Positions 29,138 through 42,100 of a DNA stretch of 64,000 bases are shown piece by piece. Within the stretch, counting starts at the first letter, position 1. Each line of letters opens with the position of its first letter. Made by a program: the position numbers and the translations under genes. The stretch is from Euglena gracilis (lineage: Eukaryota; Euglenida; Euglenophyceae; Euglenales), in NCBI GenBank assembly GCA_039621445.1, contig CP154956.1, positions 55,521,419 to 55,585,418 on the forward strand. Reading direction: 5' to 3'. Below the pieces are notes generated by a model that saw nothing but the letters and a program-made list of their open reading frames with translations, made no database searches and was not told the DNA's origin.

Positions 29138-30280
29138 CCATTTAGTGCGTATCACAACGCATCTGTGATACATTATTTTTTTTTGGTGATGCATATGTGA
29201 TACTTCAAAATTTTTTTGGTGGTACACACGTGATACACAAATTTTCCTTAGTGAAACATGTAATAAAAGTTGTGAAGCACAAATTTGTAAAATGAAAACT
29301 TTACAGACGAACATAAGATGGCGCCCACCCGGGCTTGAGGAACTCAGGTTTCCGTGGCTGCTCCAGCCCCACTTCCGTGGTGCTGACCTGTACAGGTCCC
29401 CGCCATCTTTTTCTTTCATCTACCATCAGGGCCAATGCACTGGCCAAGGACCAGACCTGGTGGAAATGCTCCTGGAGGCCAGTGCCAGAAACTTCACGGT
29501 TACAGGTGTCTAGCTGGACGCATAACACAAATCACACACCGCCCCATTCAAACGCTTCAAATGTAACAATGAACGCTTTCGATAGGCGATCCCATGCTTC
29601 ATTATCCACAAAACAGTTTTAAACAACATCTTTGCTTGCGGTATCAAAGCGGACGGAAGCTGAACAAGGGATTGGCTCAGACCTGTTTGTGGTCGATTCA
29701 ACATGGCCTTTGCAGCACTGTCCCGCGCTATGTGATTTGATGTTATGGAAAATGTACACTTTTGTTGGCATTGCAAGAGAATTCCTTTTCTGACCCATTC
29801 CCATCACTTTTGGATTCTGACGAAATTGATGGCAAATAGCACACCATATGCCACGGGATGCTTCAAAAACGCAACCAATCTCGGCCATCCTTCCATTCCA
29901 TACGAAACTGGTGGCAATTTCCTTTTCGGGTGGGCAGTGTCACTTTCAATTTCTTTTCTCCAGGAGACGAATCGGGGATGCCCTCATCCTCCACGTTGCC
30001 CAGCTCCGCGTAGCTGTCCTCCAAAGCATTACCACAAAAAAATGGAACAAATGGAACAAAAAAAGTTCCATTTGTCTGCATAGAGGCAAGGAAACAAGGG
30101 TGAAAAGCGGAACAGAAAGGGGAAACACATTTTGATGTAAAAATGCAAAAATTTCTTTAAAAAATGGTGATACATATGCGATACATTAAGAAATTTTTGG
30201 TGATACGTATATGATACATTAATTTTTAGGCTGTGATACAAGTGATACGTAATTTTTTTGGGGTGATACATACTAAATGG
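29138..30280. repeat. 1.1-kb block bounded by CCATTTAGT inverted ends, with GTGATAC repeats
   Basis: CCATTTAGTGCGTATCAC (29138-29155) is matched, with two changes, by the reverse complement of 30263-30280. Both margins carry several copies of GTGATACATATGTGATAC-like repeats alternating with AATTTTTTTGG (29149-29270 and 30165-30270). This resembles a non-autonomous TIR element with subterminal repeats. No target duplication is clear. Possible coding stretches inside (about 29990 and 29450 on -) are weak. Confidence 0.5.
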
Positions 30281-30709
30281 AGGTCTGATCAAAACTTTCC
30301 ACCTCTTTAGGAGAAATTTCCATCATGCCACATTATTTTTGTTGTCTTGAACAATCATTCACACCTTTTTTGCTGCACTTCTTTCTTGCTGCACTTTTTG
30401 CTGCACTTCTTCTTCAAATAAATGCAATCCCCCCCAAAATTCAACAAACAAAGCTGAAAATTGGGATTAAAAATCTTGTGGGACACTCGTTTTTTTTTAC
30501 TATTAAAAAAGCCCTTGAAACTCTTGGTTTTCTGCCTTAAAATTACGCCTGGTTGGAAATTCTCAGGAGGTGGAAGGTGGCAGCAGGGACCGAATGCTGG
30601 AAACGGCAAATTAACTGTTCGATGCCCCTGTTGAGTGGCGCCCGAGCCAGGTCGGTCACAGTTCAGATGGAGTTCCCGCGGAGGGCAAGAAATCCACCTG
30701 CCGCTGCCC

Positions 30710-30850
30710 GCGTTGAGTGCCGTGGTCGTCCAGGTCCCCATTCCACAGGTGGCCTATCGCCCACGACACCCACGTGGCCGCCCCCACCACGTGATGCCCC
30801 GCCCATACCACTGCATCCCACTCCAAGAGGGGTAACCTACTGGGTCGAGA
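30710..30850 (-). CDS. Possible 3' exon of gene B, membrane-type
   Basis: An open stretch reads LEWDAVVWAGHHVVGAATW and then VSWAIGHLWNGDLDDHG. The His pair and the aromatic/hydrophobic run could be a transmembrane helix, and DOMON domains are often followed by cytochrome b561 helices, but I cannot confirm that here. Splice borders are not clear. Confidence 0.35.
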
Positions 30851-31239
30851 GGGTGGCCCATAGTGTCGATTTCTTGCACATCTCCTTAAAAAAAAAACCA
30901 TTTCTTTTTCTTCTGCTTTTGAAAAATCAGAAATGATTTAACCCTGAAGAAGGCCCCGAATGGGTCTGAAGGGCGACAACCATTGAACCATTCCCAATCT
31001 GGAAGTGGCCTGGGGAACTCAGCAATGGCATGACCCCGACGCGAACGGTCGCGTGAAGCAGAGCGTTGGTGCTCAACGCTTCTCCAGCTGGGGGGTTTCA
31101 GCAAGCTGGCGAGCGGTTGAGATACTCACCATTTGAATGAAGAAGAAAAAAGTATAGAAGCTCTCAGTCAGTTTCGCTGTCAGTCGGTGCTGACAGGTCT
31201 CCTGGGGGGTTCGGTGACCAGTGTGCCAGAACCGTGCCT

Positions 31240-32100
31240 GGCACAGCGTTGGCCGCGGTGCGATCCATAAACTGGGCCATCGGCTCTGTGATGGCCAGCG
31301 TCGGCAGCCCGTCGGGAAAGCCCACAGAGCGGGCGGCGTAATAGGACCGGACCACGGGCTGGCCGCTGCCCGGGGCGAGGAACGCGGCCACAATGTCGGT
31401 GTCGCGCATGCGGTGGCCAGCGCTGAAGCCGAGGGAGAGGTACTGCGTGGGGAGGCAGGGGGCGGTGCCCGCAGGCGAGGCGGCGAAGCTGGGAGTTGCT
31501 GGGGCGGGGGGGGGGGGTTGCCGTGCTTTCACGCAGGCAGTTGAGTCGGAGGTGAGGGGCTCCAGGCCACGCTCTCGACCATTATGGACATGCCTCACAA
31601 TGGATGGAGGCAATTTACAATAATGACTTTACTTACTTGCACATCACAAATTCTATAGGTGGGTACTCAGCACTCAGCCTCAAAAGCCTCTGCTCACACT
31701 GGACACTCTCTGTGCACACTGCTGCCCCACGCAATACACCGACCAGCTCTGCTGCTGTGTGCTGTGGAAATTGAGGCCAGTCCTATGGGATCCAAAGATG
31801 AGTATTAGGAGGTAATTCCCTAATAACATGAAACGTTCTGCACGGCGGCAAAAAATTGGGCCGATGCTGAAAAGGGAAACTTTCCTCCACTTCTCAATTT
31901 GAAGCCATTCAGCAGCAAAAATTAACAGTCCCTGACGAAGTGAAGCTTCAGAGCTTAAAAAATGACATTTTCAAAACAGCTCCCGCCTGGCCCACACACA
32001 GTCGGAGCACATCCAAGGCCGTCCAGTGCAGCGTCAGGTTGGCATGCTCATCGAGCAGGAGGTGGGCCCAGGGGATCCCTGCAGTTTCGTGGGGATGGGT
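31240..32100 (-). CDS. Gene B DOMON-like domain exons
   Basis: One exon (about 32082-31985) encodes GIPWAHLLLDEHANLTLHWT and ALDVLRLCV. The next (about 31480-31240) encodes YLSLGFSAGHRMRDTDIVAA, then VVRSYYAARSVGFPDGLPTL. The pattern L-x-W followed by (Y/W)-L-x-(L/I)-G-F-S, D-(T/A)-D-(I/V)-V and Y-Y is that of DOMON domains, which bind haem or sugar. The assignment rests on pattern only. Confidence 0.5.
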
Positions 32101-32508
32101 GGGGATGGTCAGGAGAAACAAAAGTTTCGCAAAGAAGCCGGGTGATGCTGGACTTCCCACCAAAAATCCTCAGGGAAGCCCCCCCCCCCCGCCACAAAAA
32201 AAACCCTCCAAAACCGCAACTTTTGACATTTTTGGGCACCTTTCTCAAAAACATTCAGAGCTTAGCCATTTTTTTTTGCTGGACCAAGGTGGGATGAAAT
32301 GAATCAAACCTCCCTGGGGCTGGTCCCTGCCGTCCAGCCAGGGGCTGGCTTGCTGGGTCCCTGCCCCTCTTGCCCGCAAAATCCTCTGCCAGAGACTCGA
32401 ACGGAGGTGGAGAGAAAGCGGAGGCCTGCAGCAGGGCAACCAGCAAATGAACTGCGGCGCACCAGAACGGGGACATTCACGGGGTGTGCGGATCTGCGAG
32501 AAAATATG

Positions 32509-32594
<86 letters not shown>

Positions 32595-32719
32595 AAATTC
32601 CACGTGGCATGTTTGAGCGACTCTGTTCCCCGCCCGTGGAGTATCCCCGCAGTCGAATCCTTGTCCGTTTATCGGAAAAACTCTCACTACACGCATATGA
32701 AAAAAGAAGCACGCGCGCA

Positions 32720-32783
<64 letters not shown>

Positions 32784-32895
32784 ACACACACCCCACACAC
32801 ACCACACACACAACACACCACACACACACACGCACACACACGCACACACACAGAACTCACGCACGCACACACACACACGCACGCACGCACACAAC

Positions 32896-32933
<38 letters not shown>

Positions 32934-33070
32934 CACACCCCCCCACAACCACAACACACACACACACACACACAAACCACACACCCAAACACCAAACACA
33001 CACACACACACAGACCCACACACCCACACACACACACCCACACACCCACACACACACACCCACCCACACA

Positions 33071-33117
<47 letters not shown>

Positions 33118-36100
33118 ACCCCCACCCACACCCCCACACACACCCACCCACAACCACCCACACACACACCCCCCCACACCCCCCCACCAACACCCACCCA
33201 CACACACACCCCCACACACACACACACACACACCCACACCCACACCCACCCCCCCCCCACCCACCCACCCACACCCACCCCCACCCACCCACCCACCCAC
33301 CCACACCCACCCACCCACCCACCCACACCCACCACCCACCCACCCACCCACCCACCCACCCACACCACCCACCCACCCACCCACCCACCCACCCACCCAC
33401 CCACACCCACCCAACCCAACACACACCCACCAACACAACACACACACACCCACCCACCCAGACCCACACCACACACAAACAGACACACGTACTGCACATT
33501 TTCAAAGCATCAGCAAAGAAAAGCTACTAGAATCGACCTCTTCACAGGGTTCATCTCCCTTTCCAAGGATCTGAATCATTATTGCTGCTAATTTGGACTG
33601 CAAAAGAATGTGTTGCAAACAATCCAAAGAATCCTTAAACTGTTAAACCCCATTTGTTGCCGCAGCAGGAAGCCAACACCCACTCAACTGTGTTAATCGG
33701 AAACCAATTGGTGAGGTGATCAAACGGATCTCTGGGAGGTGTTGCCTGAGAATCTCTTGGGATGCAGTCCGGCAGTGTTCAACGACCATCAGTTGGTGGT
33801 GGGCACCGGCTGGGTTTTTTGGAACCTCCAACTCGAGCATGATTGGGACTTGGACACAGGGAGACTGGCGCCGCCCCCATTTCATTCGGAAACAGAACTG
33901 CAAGGGGGTCCAGAAGGTCCCGCTTTAATGACGGAACCTGTTGTTTGGCAACGCTTTGGCTCCCCTCTTTTGGACTCCCAGGCCGATTTTCTTTGGTCTG
34001 TTGAATGGATTTGACACTGGAGGTGGGGTCAGACCTCAGACCTCAGACCTCCACGCACCTGGTTTCTTGGAGATGGCTGCCCTTTTTTAGAATGCTCTGC
34101 CATTCCCCCCCCCCTCCAAGTTGGCCTCATTTCACCAACTTTGTCATTTTGGGGCCATTTTGGTTTATTTGTGCGTCAAAAATGCAAGGTGAAAATTTTT
34201 CATTGTTATTTACTTTTGATTTTATTTTTGAAAAAATATATATTTTCCGACATGTTCACTAAAATGTCGGTTTTCTGCTTCCCAAATAATCGACCACTGT
34301 TTGGGGACTCATATAATGGAAAATACCTCTTTTTTTGCCACGATTTTATTCCGCAGCCAGCCAACCAGCAGAGGGTGACAGGGGGGGGTTGTTTGGCTGC
34401 ATGCCATTTATTTGGGGGCTGACTCGTGGTGCACGCACAGCATGGCGTCAACTGGCGTTCATGCACAGGGGGTGCACAGTGTGACCACGAGGAGGGGCGT
34501 TTGGCCATGTGTCGGGATGAGGCGGTAAATACAGCCCTCCGCCTGGGCGTGGGGAACTGCGGCCAACAAATTCACTAAGCGACCCTGGGGGGGTTCTTTC
34601 CCCTGGACCAAGCCCACCCACCATTTCTTCTGGCGAACGACCCAGCCAAGAATTCTCCGGGGTCGACCCCCCCCCCCCCCCCCCCCGCCCACCAACCTGA
34701 AACTCTCTGAAACTGGCCGATTGGTGAAAAACAGGTGTCCAGTCCAGTCCGTCCGTTGCCATTGGCAGTGCCGGACGGACCCCTAACACCCCCCCCCCCC
34801 GAGAGTCCAATAGCCCCATCCCCAGGGGGCTAAATGAATTCAGATCGTCCTGCCGACGCCAACCATTTGCCAAAAGAGCCCTTTAACTTAACTTAAACTT
34901 TCAAACCTAACCCAGAGCAACATTTTGCAGGTCCTTCTGTGTGCCATTTGGCCCCGGAGAACCGTGTCGGGTTGCCGCTGCTGCGCGTCAACACCCCAGG
35001 GGATCGTCTGCCGTAGCGGTGTGGCGGTGGCAGGGCCACAAACATGGCCAGCACCAGAGGCAGCCGGCAGAGAGTCGCAGGGCTGGCCAAAACATACAAA
35101 CACACAGCGGGGGGCGGAGGGCGGGGCTCAGGCGGCGGGGCAGGAGAAATTCCCCAGCTGGCCCTCCGGCGGGGAGTCCTGGCAGACACCCCACGCCAGG
35201 GGCACGGGGGGCCGCCGGTCCTGCCACGCGAACCGCTGGCCGGTGCCCCGCCGGCAGCAGCCCTGCTCGAATGGTGGAAGGGCCGGCCGGACCGGACCCT
35301 GGCGGCAGCTCCCACCGCGGCATAACAGCAAACGCCAGAGTCTCCTGCATAGCGACTTGCGCGCTAAGCTGGATGACTCTTCCATCTGTGCTCTGATGTC
35401 TGTGCGTATGAATCTATCCCGTTTGTTTCCTAACGGGTCTCCCCCAAAAGAAAGCAACACACAGTGGGGAAGCACGCCGTCGCCACGGGGACGTGCGTTG
35501 TTTCACAAATATTCTGCGAACGCCGAGTGCGGTGGGCTGTTTCCCGACACTTGAACCCCGCCAAAACCGGAGGGACCACTGCGAGGTGTGCTGTGTTAAT
35601 ATGGTCATCCCTGCCAAACGAATTGAATGGCGGTCGTTGGCGTCACCTTGCCCTGAATTATGACAACACGACATTGTGCTCTGTGCAAACCAGTCCATTC
35701 TCATACCCTGGATGTCAGGTGGTGTGAAGACATGCACTTGGGTTCAGGCCAGACCCTTGCCATCACAGTCTCTGGCCTGTAGGGCAGCAGCCAGGCCGGC
35801 TTGTCGAGGGGCAGGGTGTACACCGGGGGCTGGGGCACCCCTGGGTCGCCCTTCCGGACCCAGCAGCCGCAGTACTGGGGGTTGAAGCGCAGCAGCTGCT
35901 GGCACGTCGTGTACCCGAAGGTGGAGTAGTTGGCAGCAGGGTGTGCTGGCCGGCTGTGTTTCCCAGTTTTGGAAACCACTTGCTTGGGGGACCGGAATGC
36001 AACTGGAGGTTGTCTGATTTTGCTCAACCGACCACCGAGAAGTCGGTGGGTGTTTGAAGCAGAACTAGATATCTGGACACCTGGAAACTGTTTCCAGCTT

Positions 36101-39100
36101 GAGGCCAGCATAAATGAATTTGGCCAATCTGAGCGTGCGCAAACTGTGGGGGGTGTGAGGTGATGGGTTGGGGCACAGCAGCCCTGGATGACGTTCTGGG
36201 GGATGACGTTGATGACGGCCACCTCCTCCCAGTCCTGACGGTGACGAATGGGGATAGAGCCTGCCTGACAGGGAGTGAAAACTGCCGTCAAGAACAAAGA
36301 CCGGCAGATGCTCATGAGGGCAAACAACTGCAACACTTTGTTGGGGATTCATTTCTGGTAAAAGATGCCTGCAGAGTTTTGGCGACGCCGACTTTCACAT
36401 GGCATTGAAAAACAATTCTGGGCAACAAACAAATGACCAACTTTCGGTTTTATGTGGACAACACCAGTGCGCTCCTGAAAGGAGGGGCAATGGTTTATCG
36501 AGGAAGGTTGGCAAATCCAAAAACCTTTGATTCATGAAAACTGCGCAAAATGAGGGCCATTTAGATGGTGGCTATAACACAATTCAATGGGGGAAAAAAG
36601 GAAAGGCCCTGGTCACACAACATGTACCGCCCCACAACAGTGGGGACCGCTTTCAGGCCGTGGTTGTTGCTTTCCTTTGTGAAACCGAGGAGAGACCAGA
36701 CTCCAGGGCACACTCAAGCTGGGGGCTCACCCAGGGCTGTACGGAAGGCCTGGTGGGGTGGGTCGACCCCCACCCCACACACCATGGCACCAATGGCACC
36801 CGCTCAAAAAAAAAAATCCCTCGGTGCGAAAATCGACGCATCCAGAAAGGGAAGGCCTGGTGGGGGGGTCGGACCCCCCCCCCTACCACCAGGATGGGGG
36901 TAGATGGGGGTCGACCCCCCCCCCACCATCCATAGGGTTGCGGGGATTCCCGTACAGCCGCACAACGCCACCACAGCCTGGACTGGATGTGGGCGATGTT
37001 CCACGGGTCGAGGATCGTAACGTTGGAGCCCACGCCCTGGTCCAGACAGTTCTCCGCCCACACCGCAAACTTGACGTCCACCCGGCCGTACGCGCCGTAC
37101 ACCCAATACCCCGTCAGCTGCAGCGAGGCTGCCTCAGCCACCACCACTGTTGGGGCGGGGCACACCCGTGTGTACCCATGATCCCACCCAACCAATCATA
37201 GAATCCCCAAAGATAGAAACGTGGGGTGCTGGGTTGGGATCAAATGTCGAAGCCGAACGGGGACAGACAAAAGAAAGATGCCACAAAAAGTACTTCTTTT
37301 GGATTCAAAGGGGCCATGCATGACTTATGCCCTGCACCGGCTATATGAGTGCTTCCGATACAAACTTAAAAAAAAATAGTCACACTGGGATATGGGCAGG
37401 GTGCACCCATCCCACATCCTTGCCTTTTTCCCTTTGGGGCTATCCTGGGTGGGAGGCAAGGCGTTGCTCAAAGACACCCGGCCCCGGGGGGGGGGCACCC
37501 GGGGGGGGGTTCCAGGAAAACTCGGGCAGGCTGCTGGTTGACCCCCCCATGGGATCCCCCTGCTGGACCTGGTCCTGACTGGGTCCGACTGGAGGTTGAA
37601 CGTGGAACCAAAAAAAAATCGAAACTGCAAAAATGCTCAAAAAGCAGCCAATTATGCAAAAAAAAAATCGATGTTTTTGAACCAAAATTTGCCCCAGCCA
37701 GCCCTTTCCCAACCCATTTTTGACATCTTTGCACCCCCGAAATCCAAAATCAATTTCTTTTCCTGGCCCCCCTTTGGGTTGCTGGAAAACAAACAAAACT
37801 CATCGATGAGGGGAGGGATTTGAGGCTGGCTGCTGGCTGGCTGGACCCCCGGGCTGGGGATGGCTTGGGGCGAGGGGTGGGATTCCACGAGAAGTTGGCC
37901 CGCCTGGGCCCAACCAAAAATTGGTGGGAGGTCACGGCAGGTTGCCCAACCAGGAATTCAATTTGCTCCCGATTGGTTGGGGCCGTTGTCTGGCCGCGGC
38001 CAAACCAAACTGACTGCCAAACTGCAACCGATGATCACAAAAAATAGAACTCAGGAAGTCATTTGAAGGAATGGTAGGTTAGGGTTAGTGCGAAATTGAA
38101 TTTTGGACCACGCCTCACAATGTTCAGGACAGAACGATTTTTTTTTTTAGGGTGGACTTGAGGGAGTGAGAATATGTTCAAAATCGGGACCAAAATGTAA
38201 TTTATGGTGAATGTGATAAGAAATATACCCCCCCCCCCAATAAAGCTGAGATACGATTACAGCAGACCGCCGCCTCTGGCGGCGGGGAGTGCCACTCCCA
38301 AATGACATCCCCTTCTTGGTGCTCACCAATCCTTTCTATTCCACCCCCTTTCCCACCCATATCCATCTCCGACCGGAGGGGCGGTCGCTAAAACAGCCAA
38401 TGTTCATCTCTGAGGGGTGGGGGGTCATTAGACAATGGGGGGAGGTGGACCCCAGGTTGACAAAAAATTGGCCACACGTGGGGATACATGATCATTTTTG
38501 CTGTTTTGGCCATTTTTTTTGGGCCACTTTTGACCATTTTTGGGGCTCTTTGGAACATTCTTGGTCACTTATAGGAATTTTTGGCCACTTTTGACCCTTT
38601 TCAAGCCACTTTTTGCCATTGTTGGCCACTGTTGGCCTTTCTTTTTTTTTTTTTGCCAAGAGTCAACCAAAAAGGACAAAACTGGTCAAAAATGGCCAAC
38701 AATGGCAAAAAAAGGCCAACAGTGGACAAAAACTGACCAAAAAGCGGCCAAAAGTGGAAAAACAGATTGGCGTTACAATCACACATAACATTTTGATATT
38801 TGTGGTCACTTTTGAGGGGCTACTGGCCTTTTTGAGCCATTTTGGGCACCAGCCAGTTTAGGATGATCAACCCTAGCAAAAAAAAACCAACAATGGAAAG
38901 AAAAACAGGCGAGACTAATCACATAATAATACTTCCCATGAATATGAGGCCAACATCATTCACAGAAAGATCGCATCTGACCGGGAGGGGTGGTCGTTGG
39001 ACAAGCCTGGTCGCTGGACAAGGGGGGGGGAGGAGGTAACCAATCCTTTCGATTCGAGGGTGCTTTTGATTTGAGAATACATCCCTTTCGTGTGGGTTGG

Positions 39101-42100
39101 GCCGGTGGAAGGTTGGCTGCTGGACCATCCCCCCCCCCCCCCAACCTCCGAAGGACGGGCCCACCCCGGGCGTGGGCTGCACCGAGGCCCAGCCGGGGCT
39201 GACCAGCTGCGGGGGGTCCGGGATGCCGACCGGCACATAGTCCCGGCCGCATCGCCCTGTGGCACGCCGCTCCGCCTCACGGCCCGGAGGAGGTGGCTTG
39301 GCCTGCTGCCTTGCCGGCCTCGAAGCAAGTGTGTGAATGGGGGGGGGACCAGGACCAGCCCACCGAGGGGTGGGTGGGTCTGGGTCGGACCCCCTCGGGG
39401 GTGCCAGGCCAGCCCTGGGTATGCGTTTGGGAGCTTCTTGGGAAATACCCTTTGACCTGATTTTTGGGGGTCCCCAGAGCGCATGAACCGGGGGGGGGGG
39501 TCCAGCGCCAGGCTGGGCAGGGGGATTCCCGGGGGTCTTAAAAAGAAGCCCGGCCAGCCCAAGGCCCAGCCCAGTGAAAGAGAATTGGCAAATTGATCAC
39601 CCTAAAAATGGGTAGAGGGTGCTCCGGGCCAATGCCGGCAACCCCGCAATCCATTTGCTGCCGAGGGGGTGCGGTGGCCCCCGCCACCGGGTGACGCGTG
39701 CTGCCGGGCGGCAGGGGTTTCGGGAACCCGGCACGGCGGGGCGATGGCCGTTCGGGGGTGCGTGTGGCGGTCACTGTCGGGGTCGCCGTGGGCACCACGG
39801 TGGGGGTCCCGGTCCGCGTGGGGATGGAAGTCAGCGTGGAGGAGGCGGTGGAGCTGGTGGAGGCGGTGGCGGTCGGTGTCGGCGTGCCGGTGTAGGCGGT
39901 GAAGTTCGCCCGCAGGACGGGAGGGTTGCGGTGGGGGGATGGACCGCAGGGGGAGGATTTCGACCCTCCTCGAATGTGCTCGAACGACATTTGAGGAGGG
40001 TCTGGACCCTCCTTGAATGTCGTTCGAGGTGGTTCGAGGAGGCTTGAGACCCTCCTCCAATCTCGTTTGAGGAGGCTCGACACCCTCCTGGAATATTGTT
40101 TGAGGCATGCAGGTATCATATTGCCCGGTGTCTGCCACTTCCTTTTGTACACAACTGTTCGCAGGGACCCAAAATAAAATCCTTCTGTTGCTGTGTGTTG
40201 CACATGCGCGGTGTGTGCCACTCCCTTTTGTTGCCCATGCACAGTCGTACCTCGTTCTCTTATCTGCCAACTCCTTTTGTGTACGTGTTGACCGCGATCT
40301 AACCCTTCAAACAACAACATAACTCCTTTTATCTGCCAATTTCTTTTCGTGTGCATGTTGACCTAACCCTGTCCCTTCAATTAACAACAGAGCTTCTTTT
40401 ACTTTCCAACTCCCCATGTTGTCCATGCCCATTGGTACGCAACTGTTCGGAGCCCCCCCCAAAACAAAATCCCTTTCTGTTGCATATGCCCTGTGTGTGC
40501 CACTCCCTTTTGTTGCCCATGCCCTTTCGTATGTAACTGTCCAGAGGGCCCAAAAATTACAAAGGCCATCTCTCTCTTTCCCGCTCTCTCTTTTTTTGCT
40601 CTACTTGCCAATGGAGAAGGACACAAGAATTCGATGCAAAATGATGCAAGGGAAGACACAGTTACATGGGAAAGCGCATCTGAACCATCCCCATCTCGTG
40701 ATCCCTACATGCATGCAGTTATGTAGGAGGAGGCTCGAGACCCTCCTCCAACGTTTTGAGGCCGTTCAAGGAGGGTGTGGCCCCTCCTCAAATGTGGGGG
40801 TGAGGCGCCCGGCCTGAGCACGTCGTCGATCGCGACGTCCCCCACGAAGGACGTCTCGTCGTTGGTGCCCACCACGCTGCGGAACCGCAGCACGACTCCC
40901 TGCTTCTGGTCGTTGACCCGCCAGCGGAGGCGGCCCGGCGGGTCCCAGCCCCATTCCGGTCCCCACAACCACCCACTCCACCCCCACCCAGCTCCCCCCT
41001 CTGTGCGCCGAGTCTCGTACACAGATACGCTGTGTGCTGCTGTAATATTGTGCGGACCACTGACTTAGGCGGCGCGAATTGCCCAAGCAATTTTTGCGTT
41101 TTTTGACGTTTTTTTGGCTGTTTTAAAAACACCTAAAAGGGCACAAAATTTTGAGTTAATATGGGTGTGTGACCGCTTTGGGCCAAAATTTTATGAAAGT
41201 GGTTTTGTGCGGTATTCCGCGCACCGTACACTACATGATGTAGAGGTACGTAAAAACAGGGGTGTAGACACCCCTGTTACAGGTACCAGAAAAGTACTGT
41301 ATTGTAACGTGTGTACTACGTGGGTGTATATTGGTGGCACGTCTGTTTCCACACAGTGTGTGAGGTGAGGTGAACAACGCGAGTGTGTGCGGATTACTGC
41401 ACACAACAAACACAACGCTGTGTGATACAGGGAGGTGTTGTGTGTTTGGTGTGATGTAAAGGAAAACTGTGAAGTGTGGTTTAGGCGGATAACCGCGTAA
41501 AGAGAGTGTAGTTGTACTTACGAAGTCCAGGCGGTAACCCGTGTAACCTCTGAAGGACAGAACGAAGGCATTTGGTGTTAGGCGGGAATCCGCACAACAC
41601 AACGGAACGTTGTGGTGGGTGTGTGTGGGCCAGATTACGTGAGAGGACAGATGCGTTTACTTAAGGTGTAGATAAAAAAAAATGGTGGGGAGGCCGGGGT
41701 GGACCGGGGGGCAGCGTCCGTCTGTCGCACCACACCCCGACACATCCGTTGCCCTGGCCGTCACCGGGACGGTGGCCCAGCCGTGGCCGGTGACGGGGGG
41801 ATCTGTGTGTGTGTGTGTCCGCCGGGTGTGGTGGTGGGCCAACAGTTGGCTGCCCCATCCCCCTGAAAGAGGGGGCGGTCCTCTCCCTGGCGAGCCTGCC
41901 TGTCCTACTCCCCGGCCTGAATGAAACAAAACGGCACGTAAATGACGTTACGGTGCGTCTCTCCGCGACTGCGGTGATGACTGGTCGCGAAACGCGACGC
42001 AGTGTTGTTGTTAGTGGGGGCAGAGGGGTGTGGGTTACCAAACAGATACACAGCGGCCAGTGCGATATTGAAAAGCCAACGGGATGTCTTGTGCGGGAAT

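Noticed and set aside
32484-33574. Very long Thr-His-Pro and Cys-Val-Gly open frames
   Set aside because: They run through CA/CCCA microsatellites in several frames and on both strands; pure repeat artefacts.
38070-38086. TTAGGG-like stretch as an interstitial telomere
   Set aside because: Only about two units are present, in one place.
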